The notes below the pieces were generated by a model, which had not been told where the DNA came from, did no database searches, and was given only the letters and a program-made list of their open reading frames with translations. DNA of 64,000 bases from Roseimaritima multifibrata (GTDB lineage Bacteria; Planctomycetota; Planctomycetia; Pirellulales; Pirellulaceae). The DNA lies in NCBI RefSeq assembly GCF_007741495.1, contig NZ_CP036262.1, positions 1,240,001-1,304,000 of the forward strand. The letters are read 5' to 3'. A program made the translations under genes and the position numbers. Below are positions 54,148 to 63,360 of this stretch, in pieces. Positions within the stretch are counted from its first letter, which is position 1, and each line of letters starts with the position of its first letter.

Positions 54148-55251
54148 CTAGGCATTCATTGCACCAGGTTGCGGATTGTCTAGCGGCGAAATCATTGGAG
54201 CGGCGGCCGGTGGTTGGACGGTTGCCTGGCCACTCATCTGCAAAACGGCAGTGCATATTAGCAGCACGGTTGCCGGCAGGGTTGCGGCTTGCCCGATGCA
54301 GCACATGCACATCCCGGCAGTCCCCAGGCCCATCCCCAGCAGCAGTAGAAGGAACGCATTCACTTTGTTGATCGATGCGATCTCATATGCCTTTTGGAAA
54401 GCCTCTCTTAAACTTAAACGCCGATCGATTAGCAGGTACTGCCAAGGCCATAGGAACAGATACATCAAAGTCATGGCGGCAAGTGCGATAAATCCACCAC
54501 CAAGAAAAGCCACCCATGCAAGTGCTTCTGGTACATCCACGCCCAATACAAGGAGCGCGAACGGCGCGGCTAATAGCAGGAAGGGAATCCCTAGAACGAG
54601 ATATCCCAGAATGGTTTGCCCAAACAGAATGGGAGGGACTTCAAAGCCCTGGCTGAAACGTATCGGGCGACCTCGGGCCAAGTCGAAACCCATCTGCTTC
54701 AACCCGATCATTACGTACAGATAGGCGAGCGATAAAAGTACTTGGATGACAATGTTTACCAACATGAAAACCCATTGGCCACTTTCCTGAAAGGCCATCG
54801 ACAGCACCTGGCTGAGCACCTGATTCAGGATGTTGATGACCAGCAGGATCGCGCCAACTCCGACCAGTGGTTGCCATGATTGCTGAAACAGATAGATCGT
54901 AGCGCTGATGTACTGATCGGCAACCACCGTGGTCGCTATGAACGGTTGCGAGGCACGCTGCGGTGAATGGGTGGTGGTCCCTTTCGGTGCATACGGATTT
55001 TCCAAGTCGGGGTTGGTTCGGCGGTCGTTTGGTGGAGGGACCGTGTCGGCCGCCGAGAGAACTGGATCGGCCGTCGAATGGGCCGGGGCAGTTGACTCGG
55101 GGGCGTAGAGAGGGGCGGGCGCGGGCGTTTCGCTTGCCGTGATCACAAACAGATGATTGCAGGAGGGACACCTCGCCTGACTGCCCACGCTATCTTCTGG
55201 AACGGCTAGGGTTGCCGAACATCGAGGGCATACCTGTTGGATTTCTTTCAT
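54148..55251 (-). CDS. zinc-ribbon plus multi-pass membrane protein
   Basis: The protein of 367 residues starts at ATG 55251 (a TTG one codon earlier is possible). A zinc ribbon at the N-terminus has CPRC (about 8-11) and CPSC (about 28-31), like the one in the protein at 14832. A Pro/Thr-rich linker (40-95) leads to five or six hydrophobic segments. They are about 125-145, 158-178, 200-230, 240-262, and 300-345 with a Cys cluster CMCCIG. No known function. Its ATG overlaps the upstream stop as TGATG, indicating translational coupling with the small membrane-protein gene, in a run with a nitroreductase gene. Confidence 0.8.
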   Translation of the reverse strand: MKEIQQVCPRCSATLAVPEDSVGSQARCPSCNHLFVITASETPAPAPLYAPESTAPAHSTADPVLSAADTVPPPNDRRTNPDLENPYAPKGTTTHSPQRASQPFIATTVVADQYISATIYLFQQSWQPLVGVGAILLVINILNQVLSQVLSMAFQESGQWVFMLVNIVIQVLLSLAYLYVMIGLKQMGFDLARGRPIRFSQGFEVPPILFGQTILGYLVLGIPFLLLAAPFALLVLGVDVPEALAWVAFLGGGFIALAAMTLMYLFLWPWQYLLIDRRLSLREAFQKAYEIASINKVNAFLLLLLGMGLGTAGMCMCCIGQAATLPATVLLICTAVLQMSGQATVQPPAAAPMISPLDNPQPGAMNA

Positions 55252-55652
55252 CAATCATCCCAAGGGCTGGTTGCGGGCTGTTCGTCATCATCCGACATGC
55301 CTGCGGGTTGAATCCACCGAACCAGGCTTACGCCGATTCCCAGCAGCCCTGCTAACAGCAGAGGCGCGGAATAGGTGAACAGCAAGAACGTCAAATGCAA
55401 AGTGCGGGAAGTCTCTCCACTGGCGACCTCTTTTCCAAACCACCCTAAGACTTCATTGCGGATTGCGGGGACGCGCGAGGCGTAGAACATCGCTGCCGAC
55501 ATCGTACAGATGATGGTCATCATCAATAGCATGATCGCGATGCTAACCTGTGGTCGCCGTGCCTGTGGTCGCCGGTTTGCGGCTTCGGGCAAAGACGACA
55601 GCGGCGACCCTTGGGGGGGGCGGTCTGACGTCTCGCTGGGCTGGCTGACCAT
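55251..55652 (-). CDS. small membrane protein with two spans
   Basis: Starting at ATG 55652, the 133-residue product has a Ser/Pro/Arg-rich cytoplasmic part (1-36), a first span (about 38-58, VSIAIMLLMMTIICTMSAAMFY), a middle loop, and a second span (about 88-112). The tail is acidic (MSDDDEQPATSPWDD). It lies between the nitroreductase gene (26 bases upstream) and the zinc-ribbon gene (overlap of one base), so the three are an operon. No family is recognisable. Confidence 0.75.
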   Translation of the reverse strand: MVSQPSETSDRPPQGSPLSSLPEAANRRPQARRPQVSIAIMLLMMTIICTMSAAMFYASRVPAIRNEVLGWFGKEVASGETSRTLHLTFLLFTYSAPLLLAGLLGIGVSLVRWIQPAGMSDDDEQPATSPWDD

Positions 55653-55678
55653 GGTTTCGGCTCTTGTTCGCGAAAAGA

Positions 55679-56266
55679 CTACAGTCCGGCTTTTCCCCAA
55701 GTTTCGGAAAACACAAACTCCGAAAATGCTTTTCGGGTGCGGGGGTTCTGATCGCGTGTGGCTAAATCGGAATGGGTTGACTGGGTGTCAACATAACCAA
55801 CTGCGATGGCTGTTTGGGGCTGGTACCCTTCGGGAAGAGAATAAGTCGTCCGGATTTTCTCCAATTCGACGCCGGCCATCTGATGGGCCTGCAGCCCTTC
55901 CTTCGCGGCCTGCAAGGCGAAATAGCCGGCGGCGGCTCCCAGGTCATGCAGGGCAACTCGGTTCGCTGAGCCATTGCGATCAAACCGGGTGTGAATCGCC
56001 GTCAGGATTAGGACGCCAGCATGTTTTGCCCACTCTTGGTTCGGTGCGTTTAAGCAGCCCAGCATCCTTTGGAATTCCGCTTCTTGTTCGCGGAACGCAA
56101 TCAGGAATCGCCAAGGTTGTTCGTTGTAGCTGCTGGGGGCCCAGCGAGCCGCGTCGAAGCAAGCTTCGATTTTTTCCTTTTCGACCGTTCGCGGCGTGTA
56201 GGCGTACGGACTCCAACGCGATGAGAAGGGTTGGGGAACGGAGTCTTGGGGGAGCGGAGCATTCAT
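55679..56266 (-). CDS. nitroreductase family protein (FMN-dependent oxidoreductase)
   Basis: The 195-residue protein belongs to the nitroreductase fold, which uses FMN and NAD(P)H to reduce nitro compounds, quinones or other acceptors. Motifs include SPYAYTPRTVEKEKIEACFDAARWAPSSYNEQPWRFLIA near the N-terminus, with the Ser/Asn FMN-binding region, and NRVALHDLGAAAGYFALQAAKEGLQAHQMAG in the middle. The terminal NPRTRKAFSEFVFSETWG is typical. It is the first gene of the three-gene run on the minus strand. The physiological substrate is unknown. Confidence 0.9.
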   Translation of the reverse strand: MNAPLPQDSVPQPFSSRWSPYAYTPRTVEKEKIEACFDAARWAPSSYNEQPWRFLIAFREQEAEFQRMLGCLNAPNQEWAKHAGVLILTAIHTRFDRNGSANRVALHDLGAAAGYFALQAAKEGLQAHQMAGVELEKIRTTYSLPEGYQPQTAIAVGYVDTQSTHSDLATRDQNPRTRKAFSEFVFSETWGKAGL

Positions 56267-56363
56267 CGTGGTCAGACTTTCTAATCAGACGTGGGGTGAG
56301 GTCACACGAAACCATTTCGCCAGATGCCGGGCTCAATGCTTCCTTCAAGACATTCGGTTGATG

Positions 56364-57500
56364 TTAATCCTTCGGGAGGTCTGCAGCGGCCGGAGCCTCG
56401 GTGGTTACCCGTCGTTTCAAATCTTCATCGGGCTGACTGTCTTCGGGGGCGAACTTGTACTCTGGATTGTCTCGTTGAAAGTCTTTGTCCGTCAATCCGG
56501 GGTTCAAGCTTAACCGAGTGAAGACATATTCTTCTTGAAGTGGAGGTTCGGCTTCAGGGTCTTCGGGCCATGCGTAGCTGGCGAAATAAATCGGCAACCG
56601 CAATTCTTCATCCATCAGAATACGAGCGATCTTGTAGTCCGAGTCAGGGCGTTGCTCGTTCAGGCGGACTTCGAAGTGTCGGCACTTTCGCCCGTTGATT
56701 TTTGCGGAACCGTATTCGATTAAATCGCAGTCGGTATGGCGAAGTTCCACATCGATTCGCCGGACCAGTTCCTCAAGCATGTGCTTCAAACCAGCTTGCG
56801 TGACCGGGTAACGACTTTCCGACATCGCCAGCATGCTGGTCGGTCGGACTTGCATCGTCGTATTGGGGATGCTGCGACCGCCGCGTCGAGCCAGCATGTC
56901 TCCGTCCCGTTCGTTTTCTACGTAAAGGATCTCTCTCCCCTCCATCACCGCTGGCTTCATGTAGCGGATGTAAATACTGAGTGGAGTGATCAGTTCGTCC
57001 CCTTCTTGTTTTCGCTCGCGAACTTTCATCCACAGGTACTGTGGGCCACTCATCCGATCATAGATTCGCTCGCGTTTGATCAGCACGCAGGTGTAATCGC
57101 TGATCTCGTTATCAAACCGTTTAAGGGCCGTCTGAGCGGTTGCTAGGAACGGGCCCAGTTTCCGCAGCGTTGCCGCTTTATCGGAATTGGCGGTGATTTT
57201 GGTATCGGTTTTCTTTTGCGCTGTGTCGGTTGCGTCCGCTGTGTCGGTGGCGTCCGTTACTTTGTCGTCCGTTGCAGCCGGAGTTTTTGTTGCATTCCGG
57301 GCATCCGTTGTGATTGGAGCCTCTAAAACATCCGAAGCGGCCGCGGGGCTCGCTTCCTCGGTGGGAAGGGGATCTTGGGCGTTGGCGGTGACTTCGCCGA
57401 AGAGGCATCCGCCAAAACCAAGAAACGCGATGGCAAGGCCGTTTGCTAGAGGCTCTGTCCAGGAGAGTTTTTTGGGCGTGGGGATGGTTGAGTAAGTCAT
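56364..57500 (-). CDS. exported DUF1571 protein
   Basis: The product starting at ATG 57500 has 378 residues, a signal region (about 15-42, ending ANAQ) and a Thr/Asp/Ala-rich linker (45-105) with repeated TDATDTADAT. The DUF1571 domain follows: AQTALKRFDNEISDYTCVLIKRERIYD, YLWMKVRERKQEGD, RYMKPAVMEGREILYVENERDGDM, and KINGRKCRHFEVRLNEQRPDSDYKIARILMDEELRLP. The Cys/Asp-rich core of the domain is conserved in planctomycetes, as far as I recall; its function is not known. A final Asp/Glu-rich tail ends the chain. Confidence 0.88.
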   Translation of the reverse strand: MTYSTIPTPKKLSWTEPLANGLAIAFLGFGGCLFGEVTANAQDPLPTEEASPAAASDVLEAPITTDARNATKTPAATDDKVTDATDTADATDTAQKKTDTKITANSDKAATLRKLGPFLATAQTALKRFDNEISDYTCVLIKRERIYDRMSGPQYLWMKVRERKQEGDELITPLSIYIRYMKPAVMEGREILYVENERDGDMLARRGGRSIPNTTMQVRPTSMLAMSESRYPVTQAGLKHMLEELVRRIDVELRHTDCDLIEYGSAKINGRKCRHFEVRLNEQRPDSDYKIARILMDEELRLPIYFASYAWPEDPEAEPPLQEEYVFTRLSLNPGLTDKDFQRDNPEYKFAPEDSQPDEDLKRRVTTEAPAAADLPKD

Positions 57501-57764
57501 GGCAACACTCCGGGACTGGCGGAATAAACAAGGGAATAGGGCAGGCGGTGTCAAATCGCCGAATAATGACAACAATTCGTGTGCCAATCGGCTCACGATT
57601 TACCAGGTATAGTGGTGGAGTCGAAATCGCCGTGCAAAAATCAGGTTTCGCTGCGTTTCCGATTGCATCCAACCATTCCTTTTTCTTTCCAAAAATTTCA
57701 ATCCATGTTGCAAATGTCGCGTTTTCAATCTTCTAGTCGTCCGTTTTTACTATACCGTGTCGGG

Positions 57765-58712
57765 ATGCCAGGATGCTTGCGTCGGCTGGCTTGTCTGGTT
57801 TGTTTTCTGGGGGCTCTTCCCGCGTGGGCACAGGACGGGCATCGCGTGGCGCTGCAGGGTGGCGATCAGTTGATGATTTTGGCCGCCGATGGATCGACGG
57901 AATGGCAACGAAAATGGGGCGGGATCCATGACCTGCACGTTCTTCCCAACGGGAATTTGATGGTGCAGGAAGGGGCGGCCGCCGTGGTGGAAATCGACAA
58001 GGATTCAAAGGACGTCATTTGGAAATACGATTCTAGGTCACAGAATACGACCGCGAAAAAAGGAACCACCGAAAAACCGATCGAGGTCCACACCTTTCAG
58101 CCGCTCCCCAATGGAAAGGTGATGATCGCTGAAACGACTCGCAAACGAATTATCGAAGTCGATCGCGATGGCAAAGTGCATTCGGAAGTCCCGTTGCAGG
58201 TCGATCACCCACATCCGCATACCGATACGCGATTGGCTCGCAAATTGGATAACGGGCATTACCTGGTTTGCCATGAAGGGGATGGGACCGTTCGTGAATA
58301 CGATGCGGCTGGCAAAGTGGTGTGGGAGTACCAGGTTCCCATGTTTGGACGGCAGGCCGCAGGTGGCCATGGCCCCGAAGCTTTTGGCAACAAGGTCTTT
58401 TCCGCGGTTCGCCTAGAGAACGGAAACACGCTGATGGGAACCGGAAACGGACATAGCGTTCTGGAAGTTCAGCCCGATGGAGAAATCGTTTGGAGCATCC
58501 AGCAGAATGAGCTGCCGGGCATTCGCTTGGCCTGGGTGACGACCGTTCAGGTTTTGGAAAACGGGAATCGAGTCATCGGCAATTGCCACGCTGGTCCAGG
58601 GCAACCGATCCTCATCGAAATCGAACCGAAAACCAAGAAGGTCGTTTGGACGCTTGATCGTTTCGAAGATTTAGGGAACAACGTTTCAAATAGCGTCGTT
58701 TTAGAAGACTAA
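57765..58712 (+). CDS. exported beta-propeller protein (PQQ/arylsulfotransferase-like repeats)
   Basis: The start at ATG 57765 gives a tidy signal peptide (MPGCLRRLACLVCFLGALPAWAQ) and a 315-residue product. ATG codons at 57705 and 57714 are alternatives that would add a poor leader. The mature part is repetitive: WKYDSRSQ, EVDRDGKVH, EYDAAGKVVWEY, EVQPDGEIVWSI and EIEPKTKKVVWTLDRF. Each repeat is a beta-propeller blade, with about five or six in total. HPHPHTDTRLARKLDNGHYLVCHEGDGT includes a His cluster. It may bind quinone or protein partners, but no catalytic site is clear. It is divergent from the DUF1571 gene. Confidence 0.8.
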   Translation: MPGCLRRLACLVCFLGALPAWAQDGHRVALQGGDQLMILAADGSTEWQRKWGGIHDLHVLPNGNLMVQEGAAAVVEIDKDSKDVIWKYDSRSQNTTAKKGTTEKPIEVHTFQPLPNGKVMIAETTRKRIIEVDRDGKVHSEVPLQVDHPHPHTDTRLARKLDNGHYLVCHEGDGTVREYDAAGKVVWEYQVPMFGRQAAGGHGPEAFGNKVFSAVRLENGNTLMGTGNGHSVLEVQPDGEIVWSIQQNELPGIRLAWVTTVQVLENGNRVIGNCHAGPGQPILIEIEPKTKKVVWTLDRFEDLGNNVSNSVVLED

Positions 58713-58805
58713 AGTTGCCTTTCGCACGTCCCCCGCGAAAGAAGGGCCACTTGAAGCAGCCTTTCGCAACCCGCGCGAAAGGCTGCAATCTTTGTAAGCT
58801 TCCGA
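58713..58805. repeat. family B-like inverted module
   Basis: CCTTTCGC occurs twice (about 58728 and 58762), with GCGAAAG counterparts at about 58735-58780. They form short stems between two convergent genes. The text CTTCCGATTAAA near 58799 also occurs near 32624, so the same repeat family is likely. Confidence 0.5.
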
Positions 58806-59819
58806 TTAAATCGGCAGGCTCTGTGGTAACCGGCATCCCCAGACCGCTTCTTTGGCGATCGAAGTCAGCCCGGTTCGGTGGTAGATATCGATCGCCGGTT
58901 GGTTCTTGGCGTCGACCGCTAGGATCAATTCCGTCAGTTTGAATTGCTTGGCAATCACGATCGCTTCGTCAATGATTTTGCCGCCCCAGCCCTGTCCGCG
59001 GACTTCCGGGATGGCTCCCATGTACGTCAGTTCGAGGGTGTTTGCCGAAGCGTATGGAGTGGTGATCAGGCAGGCGATCGGTTTTCCGCCCTGTCGGAAA
59101 ATGCGCCATCCGGCCGGCTCAAACGCTGGTGAGTCCAAGTAGGCATCGACGATGGTTTGCGGAGGTCGGAAGTGATTCAGGCGAGGGCAGTCGAGCGTCT
59201 TTTCAAAAGTGTCCGCGACCACTTTGTAGATGTCCAGACGATCCTGGGCATTGTCGGGGTCGAACGCCTCGATGGCTGAAGTGGATTCCGGAGGGGTGGG
59301 ATCCGTGGAACTGGCCTTCGTGCCGGCTTTCAAGCGTTCCGATTGGTCGTTCGAGCTCGCCTGCAGGTTTTCGATCGTGCCGGCTAAATAATCTAGGTTC
59401 GCAATGAATTGAAACCCGTTCTTTTCGAAAGGGGGAGCGTCCGGGGAATCGTCCCAGCATGCTTGGACGAATCGGATGCCGGTTGCGGACAACTGTTCTA
59501 GAAGGTGTGCGAGGGTTGGCTCAAGTAGTTCCGAGCCAGCAACGTCTTCCGTTTGGCTGCATCCGACCAGCATCGCGGCATCGGGCGAAATTCTGGTTGC
59601 TAGGCAAGCTGCCAGCATGCCGTCGGTTCCAAGACACTGACTCCCAAATACGGCGTCGGCCCCACGCTGCTTGAGGGCGTCGGCTAGTTGGCTGAGTGCC
59701 AAGTGCTGACGCCCGATCGAAAGGGTTTGAGTCGCAAACTGGGCTAACTGCGGAATGTCGGCCGTCTTGCTAGGGGTCAGCTGGTAGGGAATGGGCATCA
59801 AACTTGCATCTCTTGTCAT
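58806..59819 (-). CDS. GNAT-family N-acetyltransferase, tandem-fold type
   Basis: The 337-residue protein looks like two GNAT folds in tandem, as in mycothiol synthase-type enzymes. The N-terminal half is degenerate (no clear CoA loop). The C-terminal half has YMGAIPEVRGQGWGGKIIDEAI with the R/Q-x-x-G-x-G/A CoA-binding loop, and LAVDAKNQPAIDIYHRTGLTSI, which carries the typical N...Y-x-x-x-GF-like end. The substrate is unknown. ATG 59819 is the longest start; ATG 59798 is also possible. It is divergent from the PDZ-protein gene, with about 70 bases between the starts. Confidence 0.85.
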   Translation of the reverse strand: MTRDASLMPIPYQLTPSKTADIPQLAQFATQTLSIGRQHLALSQLADALKQRGADAVFGSQCLGTDGMLAACLATRISPDAAMLVGCSQTEDVAGSELLEPTLAHLLEQLSATGIRFVQACWDDSPDAPPFEKNGFQFIANLDYLAGTIENLQASSNDQSERLKAGTKASSTDPTPPESTSAIEAFDPDNAQDRLDIYKVVADTFEKTLDCPRLNHFRPPQTIVDAYLDSPAFEPAGWRIFRQGGKPIACLITTPYASANTLELTYMGAIPEVRGQGWGGKIIDEAIVIAKQFKLTELILAVDAKNQPAIDIYHRTGLTSIAKEAVWGCRLPQSLPI

Positions 59820-59890
59820 TCTTGGCTAGACAATCGTGATTGAATCGCGATTATGAACGTAGTTCAAGTTTACGGGAAATAGGGAGGTAC

Positions 59891-61204
59891 ATGGCAATGC
59901 GGTGCTTACTAGCGATTTTGATGCTCGGTTTTACGAGCGTGGCTTCTTCGCAAGGGATCCTTGAGCGGCTGGAGAATCAATTCCAGAGTCGTTTGGGAGT
60001 AGGCGCTCAGGATGTTCCGTTGGTCGATCCGGTGCCAGATCCGGCAAGCCTTGGAAGTTCGCGTTCGAATCTGCCTCAACCTCTCCGCTTGGGGATTCAG
60101 GCGGAAGAGCGAGAATTGGGGCAAGAGACCTCCGTTTATGTCGACACGATCCAGCCAGGAAGTGCGGCCGCCGCGGCGGGGCTTCAACGCGGTGATCGGA
60201 TTGTCCGTCTGAATGATCAACCGATTGCGACGATTGGCGAAATCGCCCGCTTCATGGCGGCTCGTAAACCGGGTGACAAGATCGAAATTGGGGTGGAACG
60301 CGATGGCCAAGAAGTGGTCGGTTCGGCCACGCTGCAGGCCGCTCCCCCCATTATTGCGCGGCCCGGTGCTGGGATGCCAAGTCCTCCTTCGCTCAATTTT
60401 GATCGGGAGCCCGCCGATTCGAATTCTGTCTCGCATGGAAGATTGGGCGTTGTCGTCGAAGACAGCTCGCCCGTTGAAGAAAACAGTCCCGCTCGCGTCG
60501 TGAACATCATGCCCAATTCCCCTGCAGCGAAAGCAGGCCTTGAAGTTGGTGATCAGATTCTCAGCATCGATGGCCAGCCGCTGGGGGGCGCTTTTGATCT
60601 GCAGCAGCGGATGCGATCGACGCGTCCTGGCCAAGAGATCGAGCTGGTCTTTCAGCATCGCGGCGAGACGTCTTCTGCGACCATCCGTTTGATGGGAGCT
60701 CCACCGGTGGCCGGAGCCCCGCCTGAATTAGGAACTCCGCCTGGACTGGGGACGCCCCCGGGCCAAGGGCCGCGTCCAATGCCCGCTTTGACTCCACCAC
60801 CGACGAATCGTCGACCGCCGATGATCGAAGGCCCGCAGTCCGAGCAGCCTGCTCCTTCCGGCGGAGCTGCCCCGGCGGCCAAAGCGGCGGTGGAACCTGC
60901 GGCGACGAAAATCGAAGTCGAAGAATTGCGAGCGGAAATCGAAGCGTTGAAGGCCTCGATCAAGGAATTGAAGGAAGAGCTTGCCAAACCGGCTTCTCCC
61001 GCCCCGAAACCTGCAACGCCCGCGGAGCCGGAAAAGCCAGCTCCGGCTCCACCTGCTGCGGCCGATCCACCTGCCGCGGCCGATCCGCCGGCTACGCCTG
61101 CTTTACCAGCTCCACCTGCAAAGCCTGCTCCGGTTTCGGTTCCGGAATTACCTCAGCTGCCGCCAGCGGCCGAACTACCGGCACCCCCTGCCAGTCCTGA
61201 GTAG
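59891..61204 (+). CDS. exported protein with two PDZ domains, coiled coil and Pro/Ala tail
   Basis: The 437-residue product begins MAMRCLLAILMLGFTSVASSQ, a signal peptide. GGGAGGT-like GGGAGG lies just before the ATG at 59891; the second ATG at 59897 is an alternative. Two PDZ domains follow, at about 65-150 (VDTIQPGSAAAAAGLQRGDRIVRLNDQPI) and 184-268 (VNIMPNSPAAKAGLEVGDQILSIDGQPL). Next come a Pro/Gly linker (270-320), a coiled coil (about 335-360, VEELRAEIEALKASIKELKEEL) and a Pro/Ala-rich tail. There is no protease domain, so it may be an adaptor for exported proteins or for the HtrA-like protein encoded next. Confidence 0.85.
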   Translation: MAMRCLLAILMLGFTSVASSQGILERLENQFQSRLGVGAQDVPLVDPVPDPASLGSSRSNLPQPLRLGIQAEERELGQETSVYVDTIQPGSAAAAAGLQRGDRIVRLNDQPIATIGEIARFMAARKPGDKIEIGVERDGQEVVGSATLQAAPPIIARPGAGMPSPPSLNFDREPADSNSVSHGRLGVVVEDSSPVEENSPARVVNIMPNSPAAKAGLEVGDQILSIDGQPLGGAFDLQQRMRSTRPGQEIELVFQHRGETSSATIRLMGAPPVAGAPPELGTPPGLGTPPGQGPRPMPALTPPPTNRRPPMIEGPQSEQPAPSGGAAPAAKAAVEPAATKIEVEELRAEIEALKASIKELKEELAKPASPAPKPATPAEPEKPAPAPPAAADPPAAADPPATPALPAPPAKPAPVSVPELPQLPPAAELPAPPASPE

Positions 61205-61418
61205 CGGACATGTGCGAACGTGAGAGTGTTGATTGTCCCTTTCGGTTTGGCAGACCTTGCTGTAACGATGATGCCAGCTTCCTGGGCTTGTTTCTTTCGT
61301 GCCAAATGTCAAACCGTGTAATTGCATCCGCGCTCTCCAGGGGCGTTCGCGTCTGAGGCTTACCGCCTCCTTCGTGGTCACGCTGCGGCAGATGGATTCG
61401 CAAGCTACAATAGGCCTC

Positions 61419-63359
61419 ATGAACATCGATAGAAAATCATTGATCTTGAGACGGCTTGGAGTCAGCTGTTTTTTGCTTCTTTTGGCCTTCCCCGTCGTCG
61501 GGGTCGCTGAGGATGATTTTCTATTAACAGAAGCTCAAGCGGTTCGCAAAGCGGCTGACCAGGTTGCTCCGGCGGTTGTTCGTGTCGAACTGGTTGGAGT
61601 GGCTGAATCGACAGGGGAAGTCGCCGCCGATGCGTCGACCGTGGGGACGGTGGTCGATCCCGATGGCTGGATCGTTGCGTCCTCGCTGGTGGGGGACCGC
61701 CCCTCTGCATCGATCTTGATTGTTTCTGCCGATGGGACTCGTCAGACGGCGAAGATTGTGGCTAAAGACCTGCATCGAGAGTGGGTGCTGCTGAAGACCG
61801 AGCCCAAGGAACCGATGGCGGCGGTTAAGTTGCCGACGTCGATCGACCCGACGGTTGGGCAATACACCGTTGCGGTCGGACGTGTCGAAGGGGCTGCGGA
61901 GCCGGCCATTTCGGTTGGGATTCTAAGCGCTGTGGGGCGATTGCGTGGGCGAGCCCTGCAGACGGATGCCCGAGTCTCGCCCGTGTACTACGGGGGCCCG
62001 TTGGTCGATATTCGAGGAAATTTGTTGGGGATTCTGGTTCCTGCGATGCCCGCTGCCGCTGGTGCTGACGAAAAATCGGGCTGGTATGATTCCGGAATTG
62101 CGTTCGCCATCCCTGCCGATGTGATTGCGGCTCGACTAGAAAAAATGAAAGCGGGCGAAGACGTCCAAGCAGGCTTGTTGGGAATCGTTTCGGGGGCGAG
62201 TGACCCATTTGTACTAGGGACCAAAATTGATGCCGTCCGCCCGCGGTCGCCAGCCGCCCGTGCAGGCTTTTTACCCAATGACGAAATTCTTGAAATCAAT
62301 GGCACGCCCGTTAAATACCAGTATCAGGTACGCCAGGAAATGGGGCGATTCGATGCAGGTGAAAGCGTGTCCTTTAAGGTTCGACGGGAAGACAAAACCG
62401 TTGACTTGCAGACAGAGCTAACCGATTCCATTCCTCCATTGGAAATGCAGGCTTGGGGCGTTTATGTAAAAGAGAGCGAGGGGGAGATCGAAGTGGTTGC
62501 CATCGAACCTGATTCGAAGGCGGCTGCGGCAGATCTTGCTCCGGGCGATCGGTTGTTGCAGTTGGCGGGACAGCCGATTCGCTCGATCGACGCTTTACGA
62601 AATCAGGTGGCTATAGCGGATCCTGAGGGGGGACTGGAATTAACGTATCGACGCGGTGAATCGGAAATGACCGCGACCCTGGGAACCCAGCCGGTTGCTG
62701 GGATGTTGTCAAAACTGCCAGAGCAGGAAAAGGCAAAGGAAGCGGGATCGGGCGAACAAAAGCCTGCGGAGTGGTCGGTTTCGGAATTGACGCTTACCGA
62801 TGCGGCGAATTCGATTTCCTATTTCTCGCCCACGGATCTGGAAAAGACCCCGGTCGAGGGATTGCTGATCGTGTTGCTTGATCCCGGCAAAAAAGAAAGT
62901 GAAGAGGGGCTGGAAAAATGGAAGTCTGCCGCCAAAAAGTACGATGTGGCGGTGGCCGTGGTCGCGTCGGCATCCGAACAGCGTTGGACTCCGGCCGAGG
63001 CTCAGGACATTGGCCGTGCTGCTGCCCAGCTTGGCAAGCAATTGAATCTGACTAGGAATGCAATCGGGGTTAGTGGTGATTCTCAAGGCCCTAGTTTCGC
63101 GATGGCTTTGGTCGTCGCAATCACACAAAAAGAAGCTGTCAGCGGGGTCGCAACGACGACCGATATCAAACCGCCCGCGATTCGTTTACGCGAGAACGAC
63201 CCCGAATCAAGTCTTCAGATAGCATTGCCGCTGACCGTCAAAGCAGAGCTTCCTCCTTGGGCGGGAGGGTTGCCTCGGCTGGGATTTCCGATCGTTCGCA
63301 TTTCAGATTTAACGCCATCGTCGGTTTTGCATTGGGTACGCACCCTGAGTCGGATTTAA
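61419..63359 (+). CDS. HtrA-like (catalytic triad lost) plus two PDZ plus esterase-like domain
   Basis: The 646-residue exported protein (signal 1-30) has a trypsin-like domain (about 40-245) of the HtrA plan. VVDPDGWIVASSLVG (79-92) stands where TNNHV is expected, REWVLLKTE where D-x-A-x-L-K is, and YYGGPLV (190-196) where GNSGGPLV is. His, Asp and Ser are thus all replaced. PDZ domains follow at about 255-335 and 345-425. The C-terminal domain (about 455-646) resembles an alpha/beta-hydrolase with GDSQG at 553-557 as a GxSxG nucleophile elbow. An inactive protease fold joined to a possible esterase is the reading I favour. The ATG at 61419 was chosen for the signal peptide. Confidence 0.82.
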   Translation: MNIDRKSLILRRLGVSCFLLLLAFPVVGVAEDDFLLTEAQAVRKAADQVAPAVVRVELVGVAESTGEVAADASTVGTVVDPDGWIVASSLVGDRPSASILIVSADGTRQTAKIVAKDLHREWVLLKTEPKEPMAAVKLPTSIDPTVGQYTVAVGRVEGAAEPAISVGILSAVGRLRGRALQTDARVSPVYYGGPLVDIRGNLLGILVPAMPAAAGADEKSGWYDSGIAFAIPADVIAARLEKMKAGEDVQAGLLGIVSGASDPFVLGTKIDAVRPRSPAARAGFLPNDEILEINGTPVKYQYQVRQEMGRFDAGESVSFKVRREDKTVDLQTELTDSIPPLEMQAWGVYVKESEGEIEVVAIEPDSKAAAADLAPGDRLLQLAGQPIRSIDALRNQVAIADPEGGLELTYRRGESEMTATLGTQPVAGMLSKLPEQEKAKEAGSGEQKPAEWSVSELTLTDAANSISYFSPTDLEKTPVEGLLIVLLDPGKKESEEGLEKWKSAAKKYDVAVAVVASASEQRWTPAEAQDIGRAAAQLGKQLNLTRNAIGVSGDSQGPSFAMALVVAITQKEAVSGVATTTDIKPPAIRLRENDPESSLQIALPLTVKAELPPWAGGLPRLGFPIVRISDLTPSSVLHWVRTLSRI

Positions 63360-63360
63360 C

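Noticed and set aside
59909-60658. 249-codon minus-strand frame opposite the PDZ-protein gene
   Set aside because: It is antisense to two clear PDZ domains.
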